Source: Deltaproteobacteria bacterium (lineage in GTDB: Bacteria > Desulfobacterota > Binatia > Binatales > Binataceae). Taken from it: 17,028 nucleotides of DNA. A model generated the notes under the pieces. That model ran no database searches, was not told the DNA's origin, and saw nothing but the letters and a program-made list of their open reading frames with translations. Location of the stretch: contig JAJZAG010000040.1 in the NCBI GenBank assembly GCA_021799555.1, positions 1 to 17,028 on the forward strand, read 5' to 3'. Position 1 is the stretch's first letter, and each line of letters begins with the position of its first letter. Below are positions 6,745 through 14,359 of this stretch, one piece after another. Position numbers and translations under genes: made by a program.

Positions 6745-7692
6745 TTAGTAACTCACGCGCAGCAATCGCCGGATCGTAAGGATTGCTGCGAGGTCAAGTC
6801 CCATCGCGAGCTTCAGGATCTTCTGCCCCGTGGGATCATAAAAAAGATCATGCGTGTACCCGGGCTGGATGAGCGAGAAGGCGCCCAGCACCAGCACGGG
6901 CAGAATGCCGACCACCCATCCGCCCATCCGCGCTTGCGCGGTCAGAGCACGAATCTGAAGGCGCAGGCGCTGCCGGATCCTCACGATTTCGGAAAGCCGC
7001 CCGACGATCTGCGCTAGCGACGATCCGACTTCCGACTGCACCTTGACCGCAAGCGTCAAAAGCCGCAAGTCATCTTCCGGAACCCGCTTGAGCATATCGT
7101 CGAGCGCGCGCGGCAGCGGAAGTCCGATCCGGCTCTGCTCGAGCACGGTGCGAAACTCGGTTCCAAGAGGGTCGGCGAACTCGCCGACCACGACTTGAAG
7201 CGCACGCTGTAGCGAATGGCCAGCCTCGAGCGACGACTTGATAAGGTCGAGAGCGAACGGGAGCTGGCCGGCAAACGCCTTGAGCCTGCGCTTCTTGCGA
7301 AACTGGATATAGAGTAGCGGTATCGCGGCGAACAGAATGCCCGTACCAATTCCGAACAGTATGTCGTTGAAAACCGCATCGCCAAGGAAGATGCCGCCGC
7401 CGAACAGCAACGTGATGATCAGCAACACGTCGCCGACCCTCATGTACATGCCGGCTTGCCACAGCATCTCCTCCACACCACGGAGCAAGTTGAGCCGGTA
7501 TACGACGGCGAGGAGCTTGCCTTCGTCAGGGCGGCGTTTGCGCATGATCCCAAGGTCCGCATCTTCAGCGGGCCGGGTCAGGCGGCGCGAAATCTCGCGG
7601 TTCTGATCGACTTCATTCTTGCGCCCAGTCATCAATACCAGCACAAGGACGAAGCAGATCGCGAAAACAGCCGATGCAATTAAGAAATCCAT
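6745..7692 (-). CDS. tadB: TadB, inner-membrane platform protein of the Tad/Flp pilus
   Basis: The protein has 315 residues from ATG 7692 (MDFLIASAVFAICFVLVLVL). An in-frame extension to 7806 would overlap cpaF by about 110 bases and place charged residues before the first membrane helix, so it is rejected. ATG lies 4 bases after the cpaF stop. It has an N-terminal membrane helix (2-21), a charged linker, a membrane pair (about 85-130), and the T2SF domain starting with LPFALDLIKSSLEAGHSLQRALQ. The conserved DDMLKRVPEDDLRLLTLAVKVQSEVGSSLAQIVGRLSEIVR segment and two closing membrane helices follow. This is the usual TadB composition and length. It pairs with TadC to form the platform on which the CpaF motor acts. 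Confidence 0.95.
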   Translation of the reverse strand: MDFLIASAVFAICFVLVLVLMTGRKNEVDQNREISRRLTRPAEDADLGIMRKRRPDEGKLLAVVYRLNLLRGVEEMLWQAGMYMRVGDVLLIITLLFGGGIFLGDAVFNDILFGIGTGILFAAIPLLYIQFRKKRRLKAFAGQLPFALDLIKSSLEAGHSLQRALQVVVGEFADPLGTEFRTVLEQSRIGLPLPRALDDMLKRVPEDDLRLLTLAVKVQSEVGSSLAQIVGRLSEIVRIRQRLRLQIRALTAQARMGGWVVGILPVLVLGAFSLIQPGYTHDLFYDPTGQKILKLAMGLDLAAILTIRRLLRVSY

Positions 7693-7696
7693 GGCT

Positions 7697-9073
7697 TCAT
7701 CCCACCACCGCGTTGGCCCGGAACAGGCGCCCGTCGAGCCGAAGACCAGCGGCTTCAAGGCGCTGCGAGTAGGTCGAGCGAATTCCGGCCGCGACGAAAT
7801 TGCCAAGCACCTGACCGCCCGGTCCCACCCCGGTGCGTTTGAACTCGAACAAGTCCTGCATCATCACCATCTCCCCTTCCATCCCGGCGATTTCAGAAAT
7901 TTTCATGACCTTCCGGGTGCCGTCAGACAGGCGCGAGACGTGAACGATCATGTTTAGCGCCGACGCGATCTGCTGGCGCATCGCGCGCTGCGGGACGCTG
8001 ATTCCCGACAGCAACATCATCATTTCGAGCCGGCCAAGCGCGTCGCGCGGAGTATTGGCGTGAATCGTGCCCAGCGAGCCATCGTGACCGGTGGACATCG
8101 CCTGCAGCATGTCGAAGACCTCGGCGCCGCGGACTTCACCGACGATGATTCGGTCGGGCCGCATGCGCAGCGTGTTCTTGACCAGATCGCGCTGGCTGAC
8201 TTCACCCTTGCCCTCGACGTTTGCCGGACGGGTCTCGAGCCGCACGACGTGCGGCTGCTGGAGGGAAAGTTCGGCTGAGTCCTCGATTGTGACGATACGC
8301 TCGTCGCTAGGCACAAATGCTGACAAGCAGTTCAGCATCGTGGTTTTGCCCGAGCCGGTGCCGCCGCAGACGATAATATTAAGCCGCGCCTTCACAATCG
8401 TGTCGAGAAACTCGACAATCTCGGGCGCGATCGATCCCTTGTCGACCAGATCCTGTATTTCGAAGCGGCGTTTTCCGAAACGCCGGATCGAGAGCGACGG
8501 CCCGTCGAGCGCCAGCGGCGGAATGATGGCGTTGATACGCGAACCGTCGGGCAGGCGTGCATCGACCATCGGCGAGGATTCGTCGACGCGGCGCCCCACC
8601 TGCGAGACGATTCGGTCGATGATCAGCATGAGATGCGCGTCGTCCTGAAACTTGACGTCGGTCTGATGCAGCTTGCCGCGCTTTTCCACGTACACCTGGC
8701 CGTGGCCGTTGACGAGAATATCGGTGATCTCTTCGTCCCACAGTAACGGCTCGAGCGGCCCCAGGCCGAGGAGTTCGTTCTTGATTTCCTCGACCAGCCG
8801 CGATTTGTCGATGTCGGTCAAAAGGCGACCGTCCTCGTTCAGGATATCGGTGATCGCTGTGGTGACTTTGCTCGAGGCGAGCCCGGGCTCAAGGCTCTCA
8901 AGCCTGGAGACATCGAGGGTCTCAAAGAGGCGGTTGTGAACCGCGAGCTTCAACTGCGAGAAACCCTCGGATTTGACGTCCTTGGTTTTTTTGGCGCCGC
9001 CACCGATCAGCGAGCGCTGGAACGGCGCCGGCGTCTGGCTGGATTGCTGAGAGATCCTATCGACGAGTTTCAT
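7697..9073 (-). CDS. cpaF: CpaF/TadA-type ATPase, motor of the Tad/Flp pilus
   Basis: The protein has 458 residues from ATG 9073, 10 bases after the cpaE stop, with a weak site (TGAGG) overlapping that stop codon. It is a hexameric secretion ATPase of the VirB11/PilB superfamily that powers pilus assembly from the cytoplasmic side. An N-terminal region of about 90 residues is followed by LLGLGPLEPLLWDEEITDILVNG (101-123), the CpaF N-domain. The catalytic core shows Walker A GGTGSGKT (237-244), an acidic ERIVTIEDSAEL box (258-269), Walker B RIIVGEVRG (308-316, catalytic Glu313) and the His box HDGSLGTIHAN (330-340). Every motif is intact and the length is typical. Because no separate retraction ATPase is in the operon, this enzyme would be the only motor, as is usual for Tad systems. 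Confidence 0.97.
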   Translation of the reverse strand: MKLVDRISQQSSQTPAPFQRSLIGGGAKKTKDVKSEGFSQLKLAVHNRLFETLDVSRLESLEPGLASSKVTTAITDILNEDGRLLTDIDKSRLVEEIKNELLGLGPLEPLLWDEEITDILVNGHGQVYVEKRGKLHQTDVKFQDDAHLMLIIDRIVSQVGRRVDESSPMVDARLPDGSRINAIIPPLALDGPSLSIRRFGKRRFEIQDLVDKGSIAPEIVEFLDTIVKARLNIIVCGGTGSGKTTMLNCLSAFVPSDERIVTIEDSAELSLQQPHVVRLETRPANVEGKGEVSQRDLVKNTLRMRPDRIIVGEVRGAEVFDMLQAMSTGHDGSLGTIHANTPRDALGRLEMMMLLSGISVPQRAMRQQIASALNMIVHVSRLSDGTRKVMKISEIAGMEGEMVMMQDLFEFKRTGVGPGGQVLGNFVAAGIRSTYSQRLEAAGLRLDGRLFRANAVVG

Positions 9074-9083
9074 GGCTGTAGCC

Positions 9084-10310
9084 TCACGCGCGCGCGCCTA
9101 TCGCGCTGAGCAGTCTCGAGACGATCGATCCGTCCGAACTTTCATCGTTGGCGAGTTCCGCGTCGGAACTCGTGATGCGCCGAGCGATCTCCTCGACGCT
9201 CTTCGCAAGCGGAGAATTTGGCGCGACCTGCCATAAATCCTGCGCGTTTAGCTGGATGCGCTCGAGGACTTTTTCCTCGCGCGGCACCTTGGCGAATATC
9301 GGTTGCGCCAAGGTGTGGCTCAGTTGCTCCTCGGTGATCGGATGGTTGGCGACATGACGGCTCAGCACGAAGGCCGGCTCGACATTACGCAGCCCCAGGC
9401 GCTGAACAAGATCGACAAACCTCCACGCGCATCGCGCCGCGCTGATCGACTGGTCGAGAACGTAGAACAGATTCTTCGACCGCTCCCACGCCGCGACCGA
9501 ATTTGCATCGATATGCGTTCCGCAATCGACGATCACGTAGTCAAACAACTGGCGCATCAGGTCCAGCATCGCTCCCACGGTGGCGTCGCTGACGAGTTCG
9601 CTGTCTTCGATCCGCTTGGGAGCCGCCATCAGGTAAACACCTGACGCGTGCTTGGAAAGCGTCCCTTCGAGCTGAATCGAGTCGAGCTTCTTGTCGGCTT
9701 CGGTAAGCGCCATGATCGTGCGATCCGGCTCGAGGTTCAGGAACACCGAGAGCCCACCGGTCTGCAGGTCCAGATCGACGACGGCGACCTTCTGGTCCAG
9801 CACATAGCGCATCGCCAACGCGAGATTTCCCGCCAGACTGGTCACCCCGGTGCCTCCCACCAGGCTCACCAGCGAAATTATCTGGCCGCCTTCGTGATGA
9901 TCCTCGCGGCGGCGCGCCTCGCTGATTTTCAGCAGCGCCCGAGTTGCGTCGCCTACATCCAACGGCAGGAATAGCAATTCGTCGGCTCCCGCCCGCAATA
10001 CCCGCTTCATCAATTCGGGCGAGCGCTCCTCGAGCAACGCGAAAACCACTGGCCGCGGCGTTTGCCGGGCTTCGCGTTGCAGACAACCGAGCGCAAGTTC
10101 CTGGTTGCCGTTGAATACCACCATCGCCACATCGGACGGCGCCAGTTCGGAGGTCTCCATGTCGGGATCGAACTCCGCTATATCCAGCGGCGGATCGCCA
10201 AGCGCAACCAGAGAGGTCCGCACCTCGGTGCGCTGATCTCGATCAGCGCACACGAGGTTGACCTTCAAGGCTCCGCGCCGGCTCCCATTCTTCTGATTCA
10301 GTACTGACAC
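9084..10310 (-). CDS. cpaE: CpaE/TadZ-like pilus localisation protein with degenerate ATPase site
   Basis: The protein has 408 residues from GTG 10310, preceded by GAGAGGAAG; no better in-frame ATG is present. CpaE/TadZ proteins are MinD/ParA-like factors that place the Tad machinery, often at a pole. Residues 15-128 form a receiver-like domain without the phospho-acceptor Asp (VAMVVFNGN at the third strand), as is common in this family. The ParA/MinD-like domain starts at about 143. Its deviant Walker A reads SLVGGTGVTSLAGNLA (149-164), in which both lysines of the canonical KGGxGKT are Val (151 and 156). VAVVDLDLQTGG (175-186) and DYVIVDCGTHID (257-268) correspond to the switch I/II strands. 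ATP hydrolysis is therefore doubtful; a structural or nucleotide-binding-only role is likely. CpaE relatives with variant P-loops are known, so this is a family tendency taken to an extreme. Confidence 0.9.
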   Translation of the reverse strand: MSVLNQKNGSRRGALKVNLVCADRDQRTEVRTSLVALGDPPLDIAEFDPDMETSELAPSDVAMVVFNGNQELALGCLQREARQTPRPVVFALLEERSPELMKRVLRAGADELLFLPLDVGDATRALLKISEARRREDHHEGGQIISLVSLVGGTGVTSLAGNLALAMRYVLDQKVAVVDLDLQTGGLSVFLNLEPDRTIMALTEADKKLDSIQLEGTLSKHASGVYLMAAPKRIEDSELVSDATVGAMLDLMRQLFDYVIVDCGTHIDANSVAAWERSKNLFYVLDQSISAARCAWRFVDLVQRLGLRNVEPAFVLSRHVANHPITEEQLSHTLAQPIFAKVPREEKVLERIQLNAQDLWQVAPNSPLAKSVEEIARRITSSDAELANDESSDGSIVSRLLSAIGARA

Positions 10311-10353
10311 TGCTTCCTCTCCCTGTTGGCAGTTTCAGTGCCTGGTTGACCGG

Positions 10354-12453
10354 TTAGAACCGGGGACGCGACGCGTCATACTCAGGCAACGCTTTTGTCT
10401 TGACCGACTCCGGAGTCAGCGGACCCACATCGTACGGATTGTAGGTTTGCGCGCCGTCAGGCAGCGGCTGGACGATTTGTGGCGTCACGCTCATCACCAG
10501 GTCGGTCTCCTGGGTAGTATGCGAAGTGGTGCGAAATAGTCCGCCCAGATACGGCACGTCACCCAGGTACGGTACCTTGTTCACGACCGAAATCGGATTA
10601 TGCAGAATCAGGCCGGCGATGATCAGTGTCTGATTGTCCTGCAGGCGCACCATCGTTTCCGCCCGCCGGGTCACGAACGACGGGATTGTGAAGCCGAACA
10701 TGCTCACACCCTGCGCATAATCGGGTTGCGAGACTTCGGGTTTCACGAGCAGCTCGATGTTCTTCTTGCCGATCACCGTCGGCACGAATTGCACTGAGGT
10801 TCCATATTGTTTGAACACGATTGAGGTATTGAGCGCCTGCGCAATCACGATCGGGATTTCACCGCCGGACAGGAACTTCGCCTCCTCGCCCGAGTTCGCG
10901 AGCAGATGCGGCTGCGCAAGAATCTTCCCGAGGTTGTGCGTTTCGAGGTACTGGAAGAAACTTTGCGTTTGCACCGCCGAGTTTCCCGCCGCCAATCCGT
11001 AGGTCATGTTCTGCGATAGCAGCAACGGAATTATCGAGCCGGCCGGCCCCAGCGTTGCCTCTTGGCCCTGAATCATGGTTCCGTTAGGCAGGATTGTTGA
11101 AATCGGCACTTGGGGGCTGAATGGAGTCGCGACCGCACCGGGCATTCCGAACATCGACACCCCGTAGTTTTGCAATGCCAACGACAGGTTGGTGCCCTGA
11201 TTTTCAATCGTGCTGCGATCGAGTTCGGCGACAACACAATTGAGCAGCACCTGCTGTTTCCCGCTCGCATCGATTCGGACCTGGCGTTCGTCGTAACTGC
11301 CCTGCGTGTTCCACACCGCCAGCGTCGTGAAACCCGGCTTGTGCCCGATCAAGTTGATTTGATACGGACTAACCACCTGGATGTCGGCAATGTTCGTATC
11401 GGCAATCGAAACACGGCGAATCCGCGCGGGAAAGTCGATGATCTGCGATGTACCGGTCATAATGTCGATCGTGTCGGGAGGCAGTGGATGCGTCCCTCCC
11501 GAAACCGCGGTCGTCACATAATTTCCGCCCGACAGTGCAACCGCCGGGTCGGTGCGGAACTTCCCGCTTCCATTCGCCGCGGTTGACTGGCTCGGCATCA
11601 CCGGATTAATCGGCTCGGCCATCGCGCCCAGCGGCGCGGGAACCGATGCGGGCGCCGCTGCGACCGGAGCTGCCGGCGCCACGGGGGCACTCGAACCGGA
11701 GATCACGATTGAACTCTCGGCTGGCTTCGTTTCCGGAGCAGCGCTGATGTCCGTGACCGGCCCCACCGTCGAACCACTCGAGGCCGACACCGGCGATGCT
11801 GCCGCCGCCGGCGCCGCGGTCGCGCCCGATGCGGACGCACTCGAGCCCGAGTCGACTGATGGCGAGCCTGCCGCCGTACTTGCGCTGGTCGACGCCGCTG
11901 CTGAGGCTGCAGTGGCCGAAGGCGCGCCCATCGCGGACGCGGAAGTCCCCGCAGGCGAATCAGCCGCAGTTACCGGAGGAATCGGTGCGGCGTCACCTGT
12001 GCTGCTGACCGGTCCAGTTCCTGCGTCGGCCTTCGCTATTACGGGTGCGGCGGTGCCGGTTGTGGCGCCACTGCCGGAAATCGCGCCCGGCGCGGAGCTC
12101 GTTTTATTGATGTCGCCCATCTTGCCAATCGCGTTCACGGTCACGTCATAGACGACGTCGCCGCTGGCGGTCTTAACGGTCACCGCCCATTCGCCCGACT
12201 CCGCACCCAGCAACACCAGTTTGCCGGGATCTTCGTTATGGACTACGAGCGCATGCGGATTGGTTATAACGCGCACGCCGGGAGTAGCGCCCGGGGCGAG
12301 GTTATCGATCACATAAGTCTCGCCCGCGTTGAGCGACACAGAGATGTTTGAGCTCGCGTCGGCAGCCGCCAGCACAAGACCGGGCCGAACGGCGAGCAGG
12401 CTTAGCGCTGCGACGAGCCACGGAAGGAATCCACATCGGCGTATTAGTGTCAT
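10354..12453 (-). CDS. cpaC: CpaC/RcpA-type outer-membrane secretin of the Tad pilus, with duplicated N-domain and long Ala/Ser-rich linker
   Basis: The protein has 699 residues, long for a CpaC (commonly about 450-560). ATG 12453 has GAGGAG 7 bases upstream. Residues 1-30 are a signal peptide (RR, then a hydrophobic core, cleavage near LAAAD). Residues 35-108 (ISVSLNAGETYVIDNL to VTVKTASGDVVYDVTVN) resemble the secretin-associated N-domain. Residues 111-320 are a low-complexity Ala/Ser/Thr/Pro/Gly linker. Residues 326-395 are a clear pilus-assembly N-domain (IIDFPARIRRVSIADTNIAD, then PYQINLIGHKPGFTTLAVWN). Residues 400-663 are the secretin core, with LAQPHLLANSGEEAKFLSGGEIPI (512-535) and VPYLGDVPYLGGLF (627-640), the diagnostic closing motif. 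The BON domain normally found between N-domain and secretin is not apparent. It forms the outer-membrane pore through which the pilus exits. It follows cpaB by 30 bases. Confidence 0.93.
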   Translation of the reverse strand: MTLIRRCGFLPWLVAALSLLAVRPGLVLAAADASSNISVSLNAGETYVIDNLAPGATPGVRVITNPHALVVHNEDPGKLVLLGAESGEWAVTVKTASGDVVYDVTVNAIGKMGDINKTSSAPGAISGSGATTGTAAPVIAKADAGTGPVSSTGDAAPIPPVTAADSPAGTSASAMGAPSATAASAAASTSASTAAGSPSVDSGSSASASGATAAPAAAASPVSASSGSTVGPVTDISAAPETKPAESSIVISGSSAPVAPAAPVAAAPASVPAPLGAMAEPINPVMPSQSTAANGSGKFRTDPAVALSGGNYVTTAVSGGTHPLPPDTIDIMTGTSQIIDFPARIRRVSIADTNIADIQVVSPYQINLIGHKPGFTTLAVWNTQGSYDERQVRIDASGKQQVLLNCVVAELDRSTIENQGTNLSLALQNYGVSMFGMPGAVATPFSPQVPISTILPNGTMIQGQEATLGPAGSIIPLLLSQNMTYGLAAGNSAVQTQSFFQYLETHNLGKILAQPHLLANSGEEAKFLSGGEIPIVIAQALNTSIVFKQYGTSVQFVPTVIGKKNIELLVKPEVSQPDYAQGVSMFGFTIPSFVTRRAETMVRLQDNQTLIIAGLILHNPISVVNKVPYLGDVPYLGGLFRTTSHTTQETDLVMSVTPQIVQPLPDGAQTYNPYDVGPLTPESVKTKALPEYDASRPRF

Positions 12454-12483
12454 TGAAATCTCCTCAACCTTCTTCCACCTGCG

Positions 12484-13620
12484 TCATGGGACATCGATGG
12501 TCTTCGGCGACGGCGCGTAGGACGGCATCGCGCCAGTCAGTGATGCGGCTGTAGTGGGGGTCAACGCGGCGGCCGAAGTGCTCGGTGCCGTGTTGACTGC
12601 GGCAGTCTTGGTGACGCCGGCGTCATCGCCGTCGTGTTTGTCGCTCGCTACCACAAAAGTGCCTGAGTGCGACCCGGGCGCCGCCGAGGCGGATTTCTCC
12701 GCCGGCGCCGGACGGTCATTGGCACCCGTCACCGACTTTTGGTTCTTGCGCGACGGCGCACTCGCGGCCTCATTGATGAAGGACATCGACTCGGAGCTCT
12801 TCCCGTTGCGATAGATCTCGACTTGGAACGGCCGTGGCCGCGGCGCCGGCGCTGAGACGCGATGCGGTCCCGGTTGCGGCGACATCACGGGAACGTCTGG
12901 CTCGAGACTGTACGCGCGTAGCAGTTTCGCAACGTCGGCCCCGCTCGTGAGCACAATCTTGTTGTCGTTGTAATTACGCATCGCCAGCCGCAAGGTCCCT
13001 TCGCGGTTCGCAAGCGCCAGCCGCTCCGCTTCCTGCGGCGTGACCAGCAGAGTCACAACCTTGACCACTTCCGGCGTGTCCTTCTTCATTTCGATTTCCT
13101 GGGCGACCGCCAGAACCTCGACATTCTGAAGAACGATCTTCGCCAGCGGCTTGGTGTTGGAGTCGCCACCGGTCAGCGCCACCAGCACATCCACTCGAGT
13201 GTGCGGCAGCACGAAGCCTGCTATATCGCTGACCTCATCGACCGGCACTGACACCGCGCGCATCCCGAACGGGATCAACAGCGGCATCACGCCGGCGGTC
13301 TTTTGCCCGAGGAACAACTTGTCGGCGACAATTGGCTCATTGGACACGAACTGACTCTTGACGTAGCTGCCGATTACCTGGTGCGAATCGGTGTACGCAC
13401 CCTGCGGCATCGCATCGCTCGACCATTTGGCAAGCTTGAGCTCGCCAGGTTCGATTTTGGTGCCGAGCGGAAGATCGTATGCCGCCACCACTATCTGAGT
13501 ATTTTTGGCGAGCGCATTCTGAACTTCGGCCTCGCGCCGTTTGAGCGCCGAGTACACCACCACCGAAGCCAGCATCGCCGCCAGTCCCGCGAGCACGACG
13601 AATACTATCGGTCGTCGCAT
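12484..13620 (-). CDS. cpaB: CpaB/RcpC-type periplasmic pilus assembly protein with low-complexity tail
   Basis: The protein has 378 residues from ATG 13620, with a strong GGAGGGG site 6 bases upstream. CpaB is a membrane-anchored periplasmic protein that works with the secretin. Residues 5-25 form an N-terminal anchor (IVFVVLAGLAAMLASVVVYSA). Residues 42-104 are a SAF domain (VVAAYDLPLGTKIEPGELKLAKW, to EPIVADKLF). Residues 117-225 form the RcpC/CpaB domain (PFGMRAVSVPVDEVSDIAGFVLPHTRVDVLV, to LRLAMRN). FQVEIYRNGKSSE (265-277) matches the usual C-terminal strand of CpaB proteins. Residues 278-378 are an extra Ala/Ser/Thr/Pro-rich tail, which resembles the linker in the adjacent secretin. It is separated from the last pilin gene by 272 bases. 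Confidence 0.93.
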   Translation of the reverse strand: MRRPIVFVVLAGLAAMLASVVVYSALKRREAEVQNALAKNTQIVVAAYDLPLGTKIEPGELKLAKWSSDAMPQGAYTDSHQVIGSYVKSQFVSNEPIVADKLFLGQKTAGVMPLLIPFGMRAVSVPVDEVSDIAGFVLPHTRVDVLVALTGGDSNTKPLAKIVLQNVEVLAVAQEIEMKKDTPEVVKVVTLLVTPQEAERLALANREGTLRLAMRNYNDNKIVLTSGADVAKLLRAYSLEPDVPVMSPQPGPHRVSAPAPRPRPFQVEIYRNGKSSESMSFINEAASAPSRKNQKSVTGANDRPAPAEKSASAAPGSHSGTFVVASDKHDGDDAGVTKTAAVNTAPSTSAAALTPTTAASLTGAMPSYAPSPKTIDVP

Positions 13621-13621
13621 T

Positions 13622-13780
13622 TCACCCCTCCCCGCCGGCGGCGGAAGTGCGCGCCGGTCGCCTGTCTGAATTCTCAGTCAATTCGCAATAAATAGTCATT
13701 GAGAACTTTTCGCGCTTCGACACGCTTTGCACAACCAGCAATTCCGATGCCATCAGCGGTCTTCTCAGTCCGTGCCTCAT
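13622..13780 (-). CDS. Possible small ORF (52 residues) between pilin gene and cpaB
   Basis: ATG 13780 opens a 53-codon frame whose TGA lies one base before the cpaB ATG (TGAAATG context), so it could be translationally coupled to cpaB. The peptide (MRHGLRRPLMASELLVVQSV at the start) has no recognised domain, membrane segment or pilin motif. Its last 14 codons include the cpaB ribosome-binding site. The only upstream candidate binding site is GAGTGAG. It may be a chance frame in GC-rich DNA; the 272-base gap otherwise holds nothing I recognise. Confidence 0.15.
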   Translation of the reverse strand: MRHGLRRPLMASELLVVQSVSKREKFSMTIYCELTENSDRRPARTSAAGGEG

Positions 13781-13892
13781 TACTCACTCGACTCCGGGCC
13801 CACACCGGCTTTCACAAACACAATCGCACATCGCGAAGTGCGCAGACTCACTCCGCCAGAAGCAGAACAGCGATGTCAGAGCCAACCGCAGA

Positions 13893-14054
13893 CTATAGAA
13901 GCGGCCCGACCTTCGATACCAAGGTGGCCACGATAGTGCCTGCGCTCGTGTATAGCGAAACTAGAATTGCCGCAATAGTGGCCAGTATCAATGCATACTC
14001 ACTCATCGTCTGCCCGCGCGGCCATCGGCGTGTACTCAAAGGGTTTTTGCTCAT
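13893..14054 (-). CDS. flp: Flp-type pilin, divergent paralogue
   Basis: The protein has 53 residues from ATG 14054, with a strong GGAGGGG site upstream; a longer in-frame start at 14126 would add residues encoded by the intercistronic hairpin region. The Flp prepilin motif G/XXXXEY is present as G14 then QTMSEY, predicting cleavage by a TadV-type peptidase to a 39-residue mature pilin (QTMSEYALILATIAAILVSL onwards). The hydrophobic stretch from residue 20 to about 36 is the pilin core helix. Its C-terminus (STRRWPRG leader; TLVSKVGPLL end) differs clearly from the two upstream pilins, so it may be a minor or specialised pilin. It is the third pilin of the operon and is separated from the second by a long hairpin. 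Confidence 0.88.
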   Translation of the reverse strand: MSKNPLSTRRWPRGQTMSEYALILATIAAILVSLYTSAGTIVATLVSKVGPLL

Positions 14055-14086
14055 CTTGTCCCCTCCCAGGGATTCCGGCGTTAGGT

Positions 14087-14131
14087 CGGAATTGTTGAAC
14101 GGACCTGCATCGGTCCTGTTCAACAATTTCG
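14087..14131 (-). promoter_or_regulatory. Long intercistronic hairpin between second and third pilin genes
   Basis: AATTGTTGAAC (14090-14100) pairs with GTTCAACAATT (14118-14128) and GGACC (14101-14105) with GGTCC (14112-14116). There is a single bulged T (14117), a 6-base loop, and three further closing pairs (14087-14089 with 14129-14131, one of them G-U). No T-run follows on the minus strand, so it is more likely to stabilise or delimit the upstream pilin mRNA than to terminate fully. Confidence 0.6.
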
Positions 14132-14161
14132 GCGTCGGCCGATCCTGCCCTGAACCCTTTG

Positions 14162-14332
14162 TTACAGTTGTCCGTCAATCGTGGTGAGCAGAGTTGTGAT
14201 ATCGGTGCCCATTGTTTGGTAACCGAGGAACACGACCACCGCAACTGCCGACAGAATCAAGGCATACTCGGTCATGGTCTGGCCCCTTGAGGCCTCCCGC
14301 AGTCCAACAAAGATCTGAAGGATCAGCTTCAT
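14162..14332 (-). CDS. flp: Flp-type major pilin paralogue 2
   Basis: The protein has 56 residues (MKLILQIFVGLREASRGQTM at the start) from ATG 14332, with GGAG 10 bases upstream. The prepilin motif is G17 followed by QTMTEY, so cleavage leaves a 39-residue mature pilin with a hydrophobic core (ALILSAVAVVVFLGY). It is a tandem paralogue of the gene at 14399-14572: 39 of the 45 aligned residues from REASRG to the end are identical, with changes mainly in the C-terminal half of the mature protein. The gene is too short for most ORF cut-offs but has an intact start, motif and stop. Flp pilins polymerise into the thin adhesive pilus extruded through the CpaC secretin. Confidence 0.93.
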   Translation of the reverse strand: MKLILQIFVGLREASRGQTMTEYALILSAVAVVVFLGYQTMGTDITTLLTTIDGQL

Positions 14333-14359
14333 TTGATTAATCTCCGAAGAGCTTCATTT

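Noticed and set aside
7693..7806. Longer start for tadB
   Set aside because: It would overlap cpaF by about 110 bases and precede the N-terminal membrane helix with unrelated residues; ATG 7692 sits 4 bases after the cpaF stop.
8091..8648. 185-residue plus-strand open frame
   Set aside because: It lies fully inside and antisense to cpaF, whose motifs are all intact; its Ser/Arg-rich composition is typical of a shadow frame.
11552..12151. 199-residue plus-strand open frame rich in Ala/Gly
   Set aside because: It is antisense to the Ala/Ser-rich linker of the secretin; GC-rich low-complexity codons rarely give stops on the opposite strand. No ribosome-binding site or domain supports it.
13699..14187. 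162-residue plus-strand open frame across the pilin region
   Set aside because: It is antisense to the third pilin gene and the intercistronic hairpin; no known domain and no ribosome-binding site.
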